Positions 23,197-36,040 of a stretch of 64,000 nucleotides of DNA are shown here, one piece after another. Both the position numbers and the translations under genes were made by a program. Position 1 is the stretch's first letter. Each line of letters opens with the position of its first letter. Origin of the DNA: Sphaeramia orbicularis (Eukaryota > Chordata > Actinopteri > Kurtiformes > Apogonidae); contig NC_043962.1 in the NCBI RefSeq assembly GCF_902148855.1, forward strand, positions 31,196,828 through 31,260,827, read 5' to 3'. The notes under the pieces are model-generated. The model was not told the DNA's origin. It ran no database searches and was given only the letters and a program-made list of their open reading frames with translations.

Positions 23197-26100
23197 TTAT
23201 TGACTGTCCTTCTCTTTGCTTTTGGATTTCCTCTGTGATGCCATGTCTTTAAGTTTAGAGTCCAGCCTCCTCTGCAGATAGGCTTTCTTATTAGGGTCCA
23301 TGGACTTGTCCTTCTTCCCGCTCCCAGCATAAAGGACACCCTCTTTACTTATTCTCATCCGAGCATGAGATTTGGCTTTATCTCCACAGCCGTGAACCTA
23401 AAAAAACGCGAACAAATCATCAACTTTTTGGACAAAGCATTAAACCTTAAAGCAAATCCTTACATCTAGCTATAAAAAAAGTATGACTGTATAATATGAC
23501 CAAATAAACAACACAAACCAGACTGTTTATTCTTCTTTTACCTCTGGTATGTGATGACTGAGACAATATTGCCTATTGCAAAACAGGCAAAGCTGGCCCA
23601 ACGTTAGAACAGAAGCCTTGCACTTGACAAAACTGCACACACTGTCGGCCTTCATGACAGCACTGATGAGTGTGTCGAAGTCGCCATCTGGAGAAGCTGC
23701 AGCAGCGATGTCGCATGCCCCTGCCTTGGTTCGGTTCTTTCCTAGAAAACAAAAAAGGTTATAGATCTCTTGACAAACTCTGAAAGGAAGACAGACTAGA
23801 TGTTTTTATGGCAAACCTTTAGAAGACTTGGACTTCTTTGAAGACTGTGCCTCTCCTGATGGGATGCTGTTCTGTTGTTTTTTTGGTTGGGCATTTTCTT
23901 CCCTTTTCTGTTGCTCCCTCTTCATTCGCTCCAAATGTAAACTTTTTAAATCTACAGCAGACTGACCCGCTGGCTCTCTTAGTGGACTTGGCATAGTTTT
24001 CCCTTTATGGTCTGATTCTTCCTCTTTGTTTTCCTCTCGTGCTGGCTCCTCAGCTGCTCTTGAACTCGGGGGTCTGGAGACAGTGATGCATCTGTCTTTG
24101 CCCTCACCTTTGCTCTCATGCACAAGGCCCAACTCTTCAGCAATCTGGTGCACCAGCAGACGATCGTGAGAGTTAAACGTAGGGGGAAACTGTAGTTCAC
24201 TCTGATTTAAGTTCTTCAGAAAGCTCTCAACCTGTTCTCTGATCTCTATATATCTGTTCTTGTTCTCTTCATTCTCTGTTAGAGCTGTTCCAGGTTTTGT
24301 AAGCTTATGTGTCCCAGCTGTTCCTTCCTTACTACTCACATCAGTAGATTTCTTCTGCACTTGTTTGGTCTTGTTTGGGGGCTGGTCCTTGGGCTTCTGT
24401 TTGGTCGACTTAGAGCTGCTAGACGTATTAACCTTTGTGTCTTTGAGCTCACGGGTGTAATTCTGTGGCACGATGTCTTGGATGTACTCAAATGCTGTTC
24501 TGACCTCACCAAACTCTGTCATATGACCGATGAGGGACTTTAAGAAAACGTGATTCTGAACAGTTTGAGTATCACACACGACAGCAATGTGGCGTCTAGC
24601 ACGAGTAACAGCCACATTTATCCTTCTGTCCTCTGCCAAAAATCCAACTTCACCTAAAAAAAGACGATGAATAGATACGTGGGTATGTTAAATGATAAAC
24701 AATTAAAGTTGATAATGTGCATGTTGCGGAAGAATCTGACAGGACTTTACATCCGGGTTTTACCTTTTCTGTTGGACCGAACTAATGACAACACCACAGC
24801 TTCTTTTTCTCTGCCCTGAAATCCATCTACAGACTTAATCTCCAGCTCTGGATGCCTTGCAGAAAGTTTCTGACGCAGCAGATCAACCTTCACAAAAAAT
24901 ACACACATAAAACCACATTACGTGAACTGGACACAGCACTTTAATGCATCTCAGGGTGTATTTTCATTATTTTTTCTTAATTCTGTTTGGGGTTTTTAAA
25001 TTCATTAATGTAAAAGTTTTAATTATCTTTTTAAAATGATATTCAAACCCTCATGTTGTCTTCAAAAACATAGATTGTCAAACAGTGATTTTACACTGTT
25101 GCCCATAAAGTTGAAATAAAATATTGTTTACCTATTCTCATGAAATGATTGTGACAATGTGACTGATTCTCAAAAAGGTGATTACTGATGTGTACACACA
25201 GGAATAAAAAGAATGTGTTTGAAAACAAATTGTTCCAAATTCATGGGTAACTATATTTGCAGTTACCCATTATACAGTACATGGTAAAGTTCCACCTCTA
25301 TGGTTTAGATTTTTTAGATCTTCACATATATCACTTACTTGTAAATTGTATGGCGCGATAACAGCTATATCTTTGGCTTTAACTCCAGCTTCAGTCAAAG
25401 CCTTTATGTGGATTTCAACAATGTCTACTTCACCTGAGGATAGAAAAAAAACACACAGTTAGATCTGACACTAGAAAATTGCAAAACTACTTTGCTTTTT
25501 TTGAATACATATGTCAGACCTTGATTGCCTTTGGACTGTTCATCTGTAACCTCCATTTCAGTCAGACCACAGCCTGCAGTGTCAATTAGTAGCAGCGGAG
25601 TGCTGGTCTCTTCTACACAGGCGACTCCTGGTATATCTCTATTTAGATGGAAGACAGTCATTTTTAAAAAGATGTTCTTCAAGAGCAGGCAGGAAACATT
25701 TTTGACATCCAAGTTGATTCTCACTTCAGTAAATGTCTCTCGACGGAGCTGTGAGCTGTTAGCCTGCCCTGGTACATCTCTTTGGAGGCCCACTCCATGA
25801 TGGCACTGTTCATGCGGTACTGGACAGTAAGCATACGGACCACTGAGTCCCCATACATCTGAATAAGCCTCTCCATAAGACTCAGAGACAGTCCTTTTGA
25901 TGCAGCACTGTGTGGGATATGTATAGATAAAGTCATAAAAACCATATAACAAAGGAACATTTTAGTTTTTTTTTAACTGGGATCACTGCATAAAAAGAGG
26001 AAAAGTATTTTTTACGTTTGTGATTTGATGGTAGGTGGCAATTGCTTGTAGTCTCCAGCCAGAATACATTTACGTGCTCTGAGGAGGGCAATCCAGCAGC

Positions 26101-28741
26101 TGCTTTCCAGGGCCTGAGCGCATTCATCTATCACCACCCAATCAAAATGTTCTGCTGGGAGGAACTTCAGAGGGCCGTCATCACAAGCACCTGCAGACAC
26201 AGACAAGTGGGCTCTGATTGCATTTCTACATCTCTGCCGGTACTTAAGGACATTATTTTGTTCACAAGGGGACATAACTGACCTGTGTTGGTTGATAACA
26301 CAACATCAGCACTTTTAAGGATCTGGGTAATGGCTGCTGCTTCTCTGGTTTTCAGCTCTTTTCTTAGCTCCCCAATTTCCCTTTTCAAGTTGCCTCGCTC
26401 TCCTTTATCATGCATCTTCTTTACTCCCATCTTGACAAAAGAAAATATCAGAATCCTTTAGGGTTTCAAAAGATTAAATGTAAGTCTTTTTAAAGTCACT
26501 TAAGATTTATTTTTTGTTATCAAGCCAGATATTATTGAACTTGCATTCACCCCCTACTATTAAGAGAATCAATTACAAAATATTACTTCCATGAGTAGCA
26601 TTTGGGACATTGTGTTAGCCCTCACACCACATTACAGCATATTAGGTTGGTGTGTTTGGATAAAATGCAGCTTGCATTAATGGTAATGTTATTGTAGAGT
26701 TTTTATTTTATTTTTTTTTAATGCATGATCAATACAATTTTTCCTCAAAACGCAGTGAAAAGCAAGACTGACATGAAAGGAATCTTATAAAAACCAAATA
26801 TTTTCAAGACCAGTCAAAATCATATTTCAGACATTTTAAGATTTAGATTTTTGGATTTTAGACTTTACTTCTTAAGGACCTGCAGAAACTAATTTTAGAT
26901 AAAACATTAACAGAGGTACACGCCAACAGACTTACAAAAGCCTTATCCATGTCTTTACGAATGTCAGAAATGATGTTTGCATTGTCACTCTGAGCGAGGA
27001 TGGCATCCAGTGAATGTTTCTGTATCGACTCCAGCAGTCTGGCAGGGTGACCCAGCCTCAGGACTTTGGCCTTGCACTGTGCTAACCTCTCCACTAAGTT
27101 ATCCACAGCAACATTAGAGGGGGCACAGCACAGGACCTACACATACACAGAAACCGGTAAAGAAAAGAATCCTGTCTATGCTGAGATTATGCAAACATAT
27201 GAAAAGATACACATTGAAAACACTCCACCTTCTGGCCTTGTTTGACAGCCTGCAGGATGATCTCCACCACAGTGGTGGTTTTCCCAGTCCCTGGAGGTCC
27301 ATGAATCACAGCTAGTTCTCTCTGAGACAAAGCAAAAGACACAGCATCTCTCTGGGATTCATCCAGGTTTGGGTTAAAGAATTCCATTTCATCTGATGAG
27401 ATATGAGAAGCACAAAATTAACCATTTTGTTGTGTTGTTTAGATTGTATACTGTATAACAATATAAATTAAGAATCATAAGAAAAAATAGGATAACTTTC
27501 AACAAGATATGTCAGATAAAACTTACAGCGCTGTGACTGTGTAGAAGGTTTGCTATCTCCAAACAGAACATTTATCAGATTGGCAGCTGGACCATTGCCG
27601 TATCCATTTAAAGCATTCAAGGCACTACAGGCATAAAAACAAAGAGAGATTAAGTTATTTCACAGTTTCAAAATGTATGTTTTATAGAGTTGTACATTTG
27701 AGATTTCACTTACTGTTTCATTCGTTTGTAGGTGACATCATTGGCTAATTTTAAGAGGTTAAAAAGACCATCTGTATCAAAACTAAAGCCATCCTTTGAG
27801 TCATCAAAAGCCACACTGATTGATGCCTGGCTGACTCTCGTCACAATCCCTGTGCTGATCTGAGAAGATGCACTGCATCCACCCACATCATACAAACCAA
27901 CTATGTCCCCTGGGGAAAAAATGCATAAATGACACATGAAGAAAAATGTGACATAAAAATAACAAAACATCTAAGATCAAATGTTCAGTTTCTCACCAGG
28001 TCCAAAGTTGTTGCTTGGAAGAACAGAGAAACCAAGATGTTTTCTTGGCTCAAGAACAACAACTGTACGGCCATACAAGCCTGTGGACTGACTCCCTATC
28101 TGCAGTTTCAGCAAACATACTCCTTTATTTTGAAGATCCTTAAGAGATATATTTTCCTGCCAAATTCTGTGGAAAAAGTAAAGAGAGTCATTTAATAGGG
28201 ACAAGATTTTTTCTTTTTTAGATGCATCCATGCTTTTCTACAAGATGGTTTGCCCTCATTATGTTTAATATCAGTAGTCTCCTCTATATCAAGTCAGACT
28301 GATTTGAAACTTGCAGGCTGATTATTATAACCATGATATAACAATAGAGATTCATTGTTGGAGTTACAGTTCCTGGGGGGAAATGCCTTGTTAAAGACAA
28401 TAGAATCTCTCTCAAGATAAAAAGTTAAGAGATTAAAGGCAGTTTACTTGTCAAAAGGAGTATAAAAAGAAAATAACCCTATGATGGTTGTCTAAAACAA
28501 TACTACTTTGTATTATTGGAAGTTTTGGATCCAGGATTTTTCCTAAATTGTTTGAATAAAAGCCAGAATATCCAAGCTAACTATTTTAATACTCATTTAA
28601 CACGGTGCAACAGGAGAAGCTTCACTCATCCTCTGTTATAAATTCTAAGTGTAATTTCTCGTACCTTGTCTCTGCTATTTCAGCCTCTCTCTCCTCCTGT
28701 AGAAGCTCAAGTGTCTTAAACACAAACTGTTCAACAGCCAT
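23197..28741 (-). CDS. ighmbp2: Immunoglobulin mu-binding protein 2 (SMUBP-2), superfamily 1 5'-3' helicase
   Basis: IGHMBP2 is a ribosome-associated UPF1-like RNA/DNA helicase; loss in humans causes SMARD1 motor neuropathy. About 15 minus-strand exons begin with [17 protein letters not shown] (28665-28741) and end SKEKDSQ. In order they show the N-terminal beta-barrel region (27997-28166 and about 27714-27912), motif [15 protein letters not shown] (near 27265), [12 protein letters not shown], motif [14 protein letters not shown] (near 26130), motif [24 protein letters not shown] (near 25815), [14 protein letters not shown] (near 24820) and motif [12 protein letters not shown] (near 24610). 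An R3H domain ([18 protein letters not shown], near 24160) and an AN1-type zinc finger ([17 protein letters not shown], split over exons near 23560 and 23390) follow. The full domain set is intact. It is head to head with chid1. Confidence 0.95.
25091..25245. mobile_element. Short inverted-repeat MITE (ACACTGTTGCYCATAAAG family), copy 1
   Basis: It starts ACACTGTTGCCCATAAAGTT and ends near ATTCATGGGTAACTATA. Reverse-complemented, its interior matches the element at about 35386-35595 (shared stretch CACATCAGTAATCACCTTT, and TGTCACAATCATTTCATGAG). It lies in an ighmbp2 intron. Superfamily not determined. Confidence 0.55.
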
Positions 28742-29574
28742 GACTCACTGCAAAAAGATCATCAGACCCAAACATCATGTCACTCAGTTTCAGCTACACA
28801 CAACCTACAAAAAGTTAACATTGACACCAGGCGACTACATTTGACCCGTTTAAATGTATTGAAAAGGACCAGTCTAAATGGTCTCCTTTTCGTCGTGATG
28901 TAGCATGTGAAGAAAAACCAGGCAAATATATCTTAAGTGCTATAGAGCTGATTTACAGTAATATTCCCATGTTAGCTTATTAAACAAACTCAACTGAGTC
29001 ACTTTAGCTTAGCTTGCGCGGAGTTAGCAAACAGTGCTTACGCTTACCCATTAATGTGGAAATAGTTGCTAGTAAAAACCGAAAGAACAGACGCCAGAAA
29101 ATCAAGATTAATTCAGGAAATATTTGTCATGTCAACATATTTACACCGGGAGAATTACAGTAGTCATGCAGCCTTCTTTGCTTGTGTTTAGCCTCTCCTG
29201 TCACTAGCTGCTGCCACCTACCGCCTCGGATGACTCTCTGCTTGTCACAGGAAACTTTTATTTGGAAAAGCTCAAACCGGAAGTCGCTGTGCTACGTTGA
29301 CGCTCCAGAAACACGTTGAGCTGAGTTGTCAATCAAGCTGAATCAAAGCGATATTTTTAATTATAAATCCAGGTTACATCTGTTGTAGCAGGATGCACGG
29401 GGCCGTTTGGGCTCGTTGCTGTGTGTGAGGCTTAGATCTCTGCAGGACATGTTGGTTTATTATCAGCAACATCTCAGTCAGGAAGGAAGGAAGCACTTGC
29501 ACTGCAAAGCTGCAGACCTGAGCTAACCCATTTTTATTTACAGCTGTACGACTCATTTTTGCGCCTTTTTGGAA
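28742..29574. promoter_or_regulatory. Divergent promoter region of ighmbp2 and chid1
   Basis: About 830 bases separate the two start codons, which face away from each other. There is no transposon and no believable gene inside. Non-TATA, bidirectional initiation is inferred; I cannot place the start sites. Confidence 0.5.
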
Positions 29575-32328
29575 ATGAGAACGACGGTTGTGCTGTTACA
29601 GGCCATCTCATGCTGCTGGTTGGTCAGTGCAACACTTTCTAAAACTGATGCAAAGAAGTCGCACAAAGCTGAGGCTGAGGTGAGTAACTTCTGGTCTTAC
29701 CTTGAGATGGAATAAGCTGTTTACTGTCAGGCCACAAAGTCTGACATAAAATCTGCCTTGTCTACATCGTATCTGGTCTGACATACTGCAGGACTCCCTC
29801 ATCTGTGCTGTCCAGGATCAGGAAGTCCCCCTCTGTCCTTATCTGTCATGGTGTGTGTTGTCTGTTTCTAAAACTGTGCTTTTGTCCTCTCTTTGATTCC
29901 ACTGTTTAGACAACTCCAGCAGAGTTGTCTGTGTTGGACAGAGGCCTTGTTGTGTCAGACACGCATTGGAAAGACATAGTCAAGGAAGAAAAGAGATACT
30001 CTGCTCATATCAAGAAAGGATTTCAAGGACAAGTGCTCGGATATGTTACACCTGTAAGTTTAAAAAACAGCACAGCTACTAAAACTACAACCTCATTTCA
30101 CTACAAAACTCAAAGATCAGTTCTAGTTTTCACTCAAGCAAAAAACTACAAGATTTTTTTTTTTTTTTTTTGCATTGATGTCTTCCATGGAAAGGGTTGA
30201 TTTCAAGTAATTATACAGTAGTAGTAGTAGTTACTGTACATTTTGAGTTTTATTGTTTAGGTTTTATCCTTTAAAGTTGCATTTCTTTGTTGTAATTCAC
30301 ATTTTTTTCCACAATCTGCAGTGGAACTCCCATGGCTATGACATTGCGAAGATGTTTGGCTCCAAACTAACCTCAGTGTCACCAGTGTGGCTTCAGCTTC
30401 GCAGACGGGGACCTGAAACATTTGACGTCACTGGACTCCACGACCATGATCCAGGTAGATGTCTGACCAAAGCCCAAAGTCCTTTGTTTAGCTGTGCATC
30501 ACCTCTTGTTATGCTTGTAAGATTTAGAAAATCTGTTTGTTTTCAGGCTGGGTCAAAGCTGTACGCAAGTCTAACAAGAAAGTCAAGATAGGTGAGTGAA
30601 TGCCATCCAACACAGTGCTCACTACAGCTCAGATCAGTGAGTGTTTTCTGTTGTGCTCCATTATCTGTATTCTGTCTTTATTCTTAGTGCCTCGACTGTT
30701 ATTCGATGGATGGTCTTATCAGGATTACATGAGTGTGCTGGCCAGTGAAGATGAAATTGAGGAGCTGGCAAGTGAGCTGTTGGATGTTGCTAAGGTAATA
30801 AAGCACCGCTAAGTGTTTAGTCTTTAACTTGAATCAGTATTGTGTTTGTCCTACCTCTGACTAATGAAGCTGTGACCTTGCAGACTGAAGGATTTGATGG
30901 GTTTACTTTGGAGCTGTGGAGTCAGCTTGGAGGCAACAAAAGAAAGTAAGTCAGTCTAAAGACACGATAGTTAATAGAGGTGTGAATCTTAGCTTGCCTC
31001 AAATGGCCTTTTCAGTGCTCAGTTAATCTAAGCAGTCAATTACACCTGAACTCTTTACACTGCTTTAAAAGGGCTGCACCTAACTGGTATCTATTCAATA
31101 GCAATATCTGTGTGACTATAAATAGTCTGTAAATATCATAAAGGTGAAACAGAAATCCTTCTGCAGTGCATTAAAACTAGACGTGATTATTCATGGCCTC
31201 GCGATTTGATATATTTTCTTTCCTCTATTAATAATACATACTTTCTTTGTATTTTTCTGAGATGCTTCAAGTTTCTGACATACTGAATATAATCTTTGCC
31301 AAACAGGGAGCTCGTCCATTTAATAAAACACATATGTGAGACTTTAAAGACGAAAAGACTGGACTGCATCCTTGTCATTCCACCTGCTGTCACCAGGTAA
31401 ATTCAATACATTTTCTTTTACTCTGTGTAAAATGTTAAAAATAATTACTAGACAGTTAACTGTGGTTTCTTTTCATGAGTTCGGGACAGCCGGGTATGTT
31501 TGGCAGGGAGGAGTTTGAGCAGTTGGCTCCGGCAGTTGATGGATTCAGCCTCATGACGTACGACTACTCCAGTGGTTCAAGGTGAGGGTCTTGTATTCTA
31601 ACATAGATCCAGTGGCATGAGTGTTTATTTTCTTAAGCTTTTTTTTTTTTTTTTTGTTTTTTGTTTTTTTTGTAGATCAGGTCCGAGCTCTCCCTTGCCC
31701 TGGGTAAGAGACTGTGTCCTCCAGCTCGCACCTACTACTCAGTGGAGGCAAAAGATTCTGCTTGGACTCAACTTATACGGCCTTGATTTTGCAAATCAGG
31801 GAACAGAGCCGATTCTAGGTGTCAGGTAATGTACTGTACTGTGATACTTCTCGAATATTTCCATTTTAACCACAACTGATTTCACTAATGTAACTCATTT
31901 CCTTCAGGTACATTGAGATTTTGCGAGAACACAGACCAAAACTACTCTGGGATGAATATTCAGCTGAGCATTATTTCAGTTACAAGAGGTAGTGATAGTA
32001 TAGTGTCTTACATGAAGAAATATTGGCTTTAAACAGCAACTGTTTAAAAGCATCTGTCCCTTTTTATTTCAGAAACAATGCCGTTAAGCATGTGGTATAC
32101 TATCCTTCATTAAAGGTAAAGTTCTTCACACTTCACAGTATTTATCTGTTTTCAATTTACCATTTACGTCACAAACATACATGTTTTTGCACTAATGTGA
32201 AGATAAACCTTTTTTTCATTATTTTACAGTCCATGTACCTGAGGATCTCTTTAGCTACTGAACTGGGGACTGGGATTTCCTTGTGGGAACTAGGACAAGG
32301 CCTGGATTATTTCTATGACCTCCTGTGA
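29575..32328 (+). CDS. chid1: Chitinase domain-containing protein 1 (stabilin-1-interacting chitinase-like protein)
   Basis: CHID1 is a secreted/lysosomal GH18-fold lectin that binds carbohydrates and stabilin-1. Twelve exons join in phase (29575-29679, 29910-30053, 30322-30454, 30547-30591, 30688-30794, 30884-30945, 31307-31396, 31480-31581, 31676-31825, 31908-31988, 32073-32115, 32230-32328). A signal peptide ([19 protein letters not shown]) leads to the TIM-barrel: [43 protein letters not shown] and [18 protein letters not shown]. The catalytic GH18 signature DxxDxDxE is degenerate (DGFTLELW keeps only the last acidic residue), as in human CHID1, so it is expected to bind rather than cleave. 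It is tail to tail with gatd1. Confidence 0.95.
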
Positions 32329-32957
32329 GAGCTGGACTTGAAGCAGTGGACATTGGTTCATCAGCACATGTATTTTGTTTTTATTCTCGATCATGGTGCA
32401 CCAAAAATTTAAGTGATGTATGCAGGTTTTCTTTTCCTTTGCTAAACAACTGAAATGAACACCGAAATGAGCCTTTGAAACAGTTTGGTTAATATTCAAC
32501 TTGGGCAGCTGCTGGATGGGGTCAAAAGTTTGGAGAAATCTTGTTGACATGAAAGCAATGGATTTGTTGATTTTAAAACAGTAAACAACAGGTACTTCAG
32601 TATGTTTTATTCATTTACTCTGATGTCACAGTAAAAAAAAAAGCCAAAAAAAAGTGTACATTTCAGTCAGAGTGCAGTAATAACATGTTGATTTAACAAC
32701 AGAGGGTGCATGATCATCAATATGTATAAAGCTGAATGAAGGGATTCATGTGCCACAAGTTTTATTTCATGTCATTTTCTAAGACATTTTGATTGTGTGT
32801 TTTCATGGGTTTATAATTTTCACATTAACACATAATGAAGTTGTATGAGCATATATTTGGACCAAGCTTCTTCCAATATGAATTTTTGTTTAATGACATG
32901 AATATAAATGTGAAATAGCAGTTGTTAAACTTAAGCATCAGTGCTGTAAAGATGTTT
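32329..32957. other. chid1 / gatd1 convergent 3' region
   Basis: This is the spacer between two convergent stop codons. Complements of AATAAA at about 32604 and 32761 are candidate poly(A) signals for gatd1. I found no clear AATAAA for chid1. No repeat or gene is recognised. Confidence 0.4.
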
Positions 32958-35900
32958 TTACTTGGTGCTACAAAGCAGGATTAGATTATTTACAGCGAGT
33001 GAGGTCGACTGCATATTCTGACCAGTAATTAGGTGTTTGTCTATGACGACGTGCACTGCATCTTCTTGGCTTGCTGAAAAAAAAAAAGGAAGAATGTAGA
33101 GTTTTGTTTAGGCTTTAGAAGAACTTGAAAAAGGGTGTAATGCCACATCCTTCTGAGACCCAGCAATGCATTTTTGTCTTTTGTAAGGGACAAGAGTTTC
33201 ACAGCTTTACTTAAAAAAAAAAAACTAAACAAAACAACACAACCATCATCCACTGCAAAGGACATTCTCTAGAAAATATAAATAAAATAAAAAAAATTAT
33301 CTAAAAAAACTGTTGCATCCTGCTGTTTTCAATCACGGCAATTATTTAATGTAAAAAAGCCAGAACGTTTACTGGGTCTCAGGAGGATATAATTCAGGTA
33401 TGTGTCAGCTAATGTGGGAGGCTCACCTGTGTAGGATCCACCACTATCTTTCACAAAGTCCTCCACAATCAAGGGCAGGTTGGCAAAGTCAGGTCTCCGC
33501 ACCAGTTCAAACACAGAGGGCTTTAAGCAAAAATGGTTACTTAACACACTGTACATCACCTTGTATATTAATATATCAGGGTATATCCCCCTCATGTGCA
33601 TTAGAGAAACACTAACCCCTGTTAAACTGTAGCCACTGAAGATCCACTTCTGTCCCTCAGTGGCACAACAAAGGGCCGACACCCCTTGGCCTACAGCACA
33701 CACAGGCTCTGCACCAAAAAAAAAAAAAATCATTTGCACTACACATGCAGAATATGTTACAGACTTTTAATCTTCTAATGAGCTTCAGACTCACTTTGGT
33801 TGGAGACAAAGTGTGTGAGAATGCGGTGCAGAGAACCACTATGTGCCAGGTCATTCAGTGCTCCGGGACAGTCTGGAATGAGCAGCGCTTGATATCGAGC
33901 TCCTGAAAAGGGTCACCATGACATGAGCAGAGTCCAAACAACAGTGGGCATTAAAAATGACCTTTAACAAAAACAGGTATGCTCACCATCTATTGATTCA
34001 AGTTTGGCTGGTGTTGCGTAGGGCTTTACATTAAAATCCTGCACCCATCTGGCAGTACTTTCATCCACTCCGACAAAGTCTATAGGCTTCCCCTACAATT
34101 AAAAGTAAACAGTATAATCTCTGAACAGAGTAAGAGATGACATGCTGAGGTCGTAGTGTTTTCTATGCCAAAAGGACAGAGGTGTCAAAAGTATTCACAT
34201 TTATTACTAAGAAGTATAGATTCTAGGGTTTAAAAAGACTTCTGTAGAAGTTGATGTATCAACTCAAGCTTTTTACTAAAGTAAAAGTGTAAAAGTACTG
34301 GTTTCAAGTACATGTAAGGGAAAAAAATGCCATTAGGACAAAAGCTTCGGCGGCGCCACAGAGGCCTATAGTGCACTACCCCACCTCCCCAAAAAATGTT
34401 TTTCTAAAGGCCATAATGACTAATGTTATTGTTTAAAAATGTGGGATGCACCAGGCTGCCTGTTTCAGCTGCATATATGCCCACTGAAAATGAACACATT
34501 TTTTAGTACAATGCAAATATATTAAAGAACCATATATGTGTCCTACTGAGCATTAACATGTGTTTCATGGAGCAGAGGACATGATGACTAGTTGAATATA
34601 AGTATTGTAATGGTGCAAAAATTCAAGTGCAATGGATCTTGTACAAACCAATAGGGTGTCGGAATGGTATATGTTCATACTTCTCATCCAACCACAATCA
34701 AATTCACTCTATCCGGATGGTCCCATTTATCTGGATCGTTTTTTTTAATTTGAACAATGACAAGCTGGAATAAAAACAAGCCAAAATGAAATAGAAGTAA
34801 CGACGCTATTTTTAAAATGTAAGGAGTAGAAAGTACAGATAATTGTGTGAAAACGTAAGTAGAAGTAAAAAGTTGGCCGAAAAATATTTACTCAAGTAAA
34901 GTGTAGATATCAAAAATTTCTACTTAAGTAAGGTAACAAAGTATTTGTACTTGTGTTACTTGGCACCTCTGCAAGGGGAAGGATATCAAAAGTAGTTTTC
35001 CTGCCAAATATGGATGCCCATGTCTGCAGTACAGCTAACTAATTAAAAACAAACTATCTCGAGTATGTGCTACCCCTTTGGAAAGCTTAAAGTTCCATAT
35101 AACACACCAGATTGCTTTGGTAATAGTGCTGGGACATACTATTGGTACGATTGCAACCTGATAAAAACCACATCAACTCATTCACATCAAGTCATTAAGA
35201 GACACAAGCACAAAGAGAACACCAAAAGGTTTGGTAGCATGGTCTTGATTTTTCTTAAAGCTGTTCACTGGTGGAAAGTACTTTTATACAAGTACTTTAT
35301 ACTTGTACTCCACTACACCATAGAGTCAAATACTGTACTTTTTGCTGGGACATTTTACTTTACAGCTTAAGTTACTTTTTGCTTATTACACTGTTGCTCA
35401 TAAAGTAGGAATAATTTTGTTTTCAGACACATTCCTCTTTTTTACTCCTATTCATACCCATCAGTAATCACCTTTGACCTGGTGCAATGATTACATACCA
35501 AATCCCAGTTACACTCTATCAAGAATACATCATATTGTCACAATCATTTCATGAGAAGGAACAAAAATACTTTATTCCAACTTTATGAGCAATAAGGGTG
35601 GGTGATACTGGGAATTTTGGTATCAGTCCGATACCAAGTAAATACAGGGCTACTATCACCAATACTTTTTACTTGAAATGTCATGATCTTTGAATAATTT
35701 TGTGATTTTGCCTTTAGTTAGTTAATAATGATTATGATAAAACACAGGACAAAGATTTTAGGCAAATAAACATGTTTTTTAATTAACTAACTACAATATA
35801 AAACTATTTATCAGTATAAAAATAATAGAGTAATTCCCCCTTTAAATTTGTGGTGTTACCACAGTGGCAAATGACTTTATTGTACACATCACATATGGCA

Positions 35901-36009
35901 ATTTCATATGCAGTCAGCTGCAGTGAATAAGCTCCACACAGCGTTTCTCTTTCTCTCGGCCATCACGGGCTGCACTCAGTCAGTGCTCTGTCTCTCCGTT
36001 CTCTGACAA

Positions 36010-36040
<31 letters not shown>

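Noticed and set aside
24260-24543. Plus-strand open frames opposite ighmbp2
   Set aside because: They are shadows of the large ighmbp2 exon (linker and R3H region) on the other strand.
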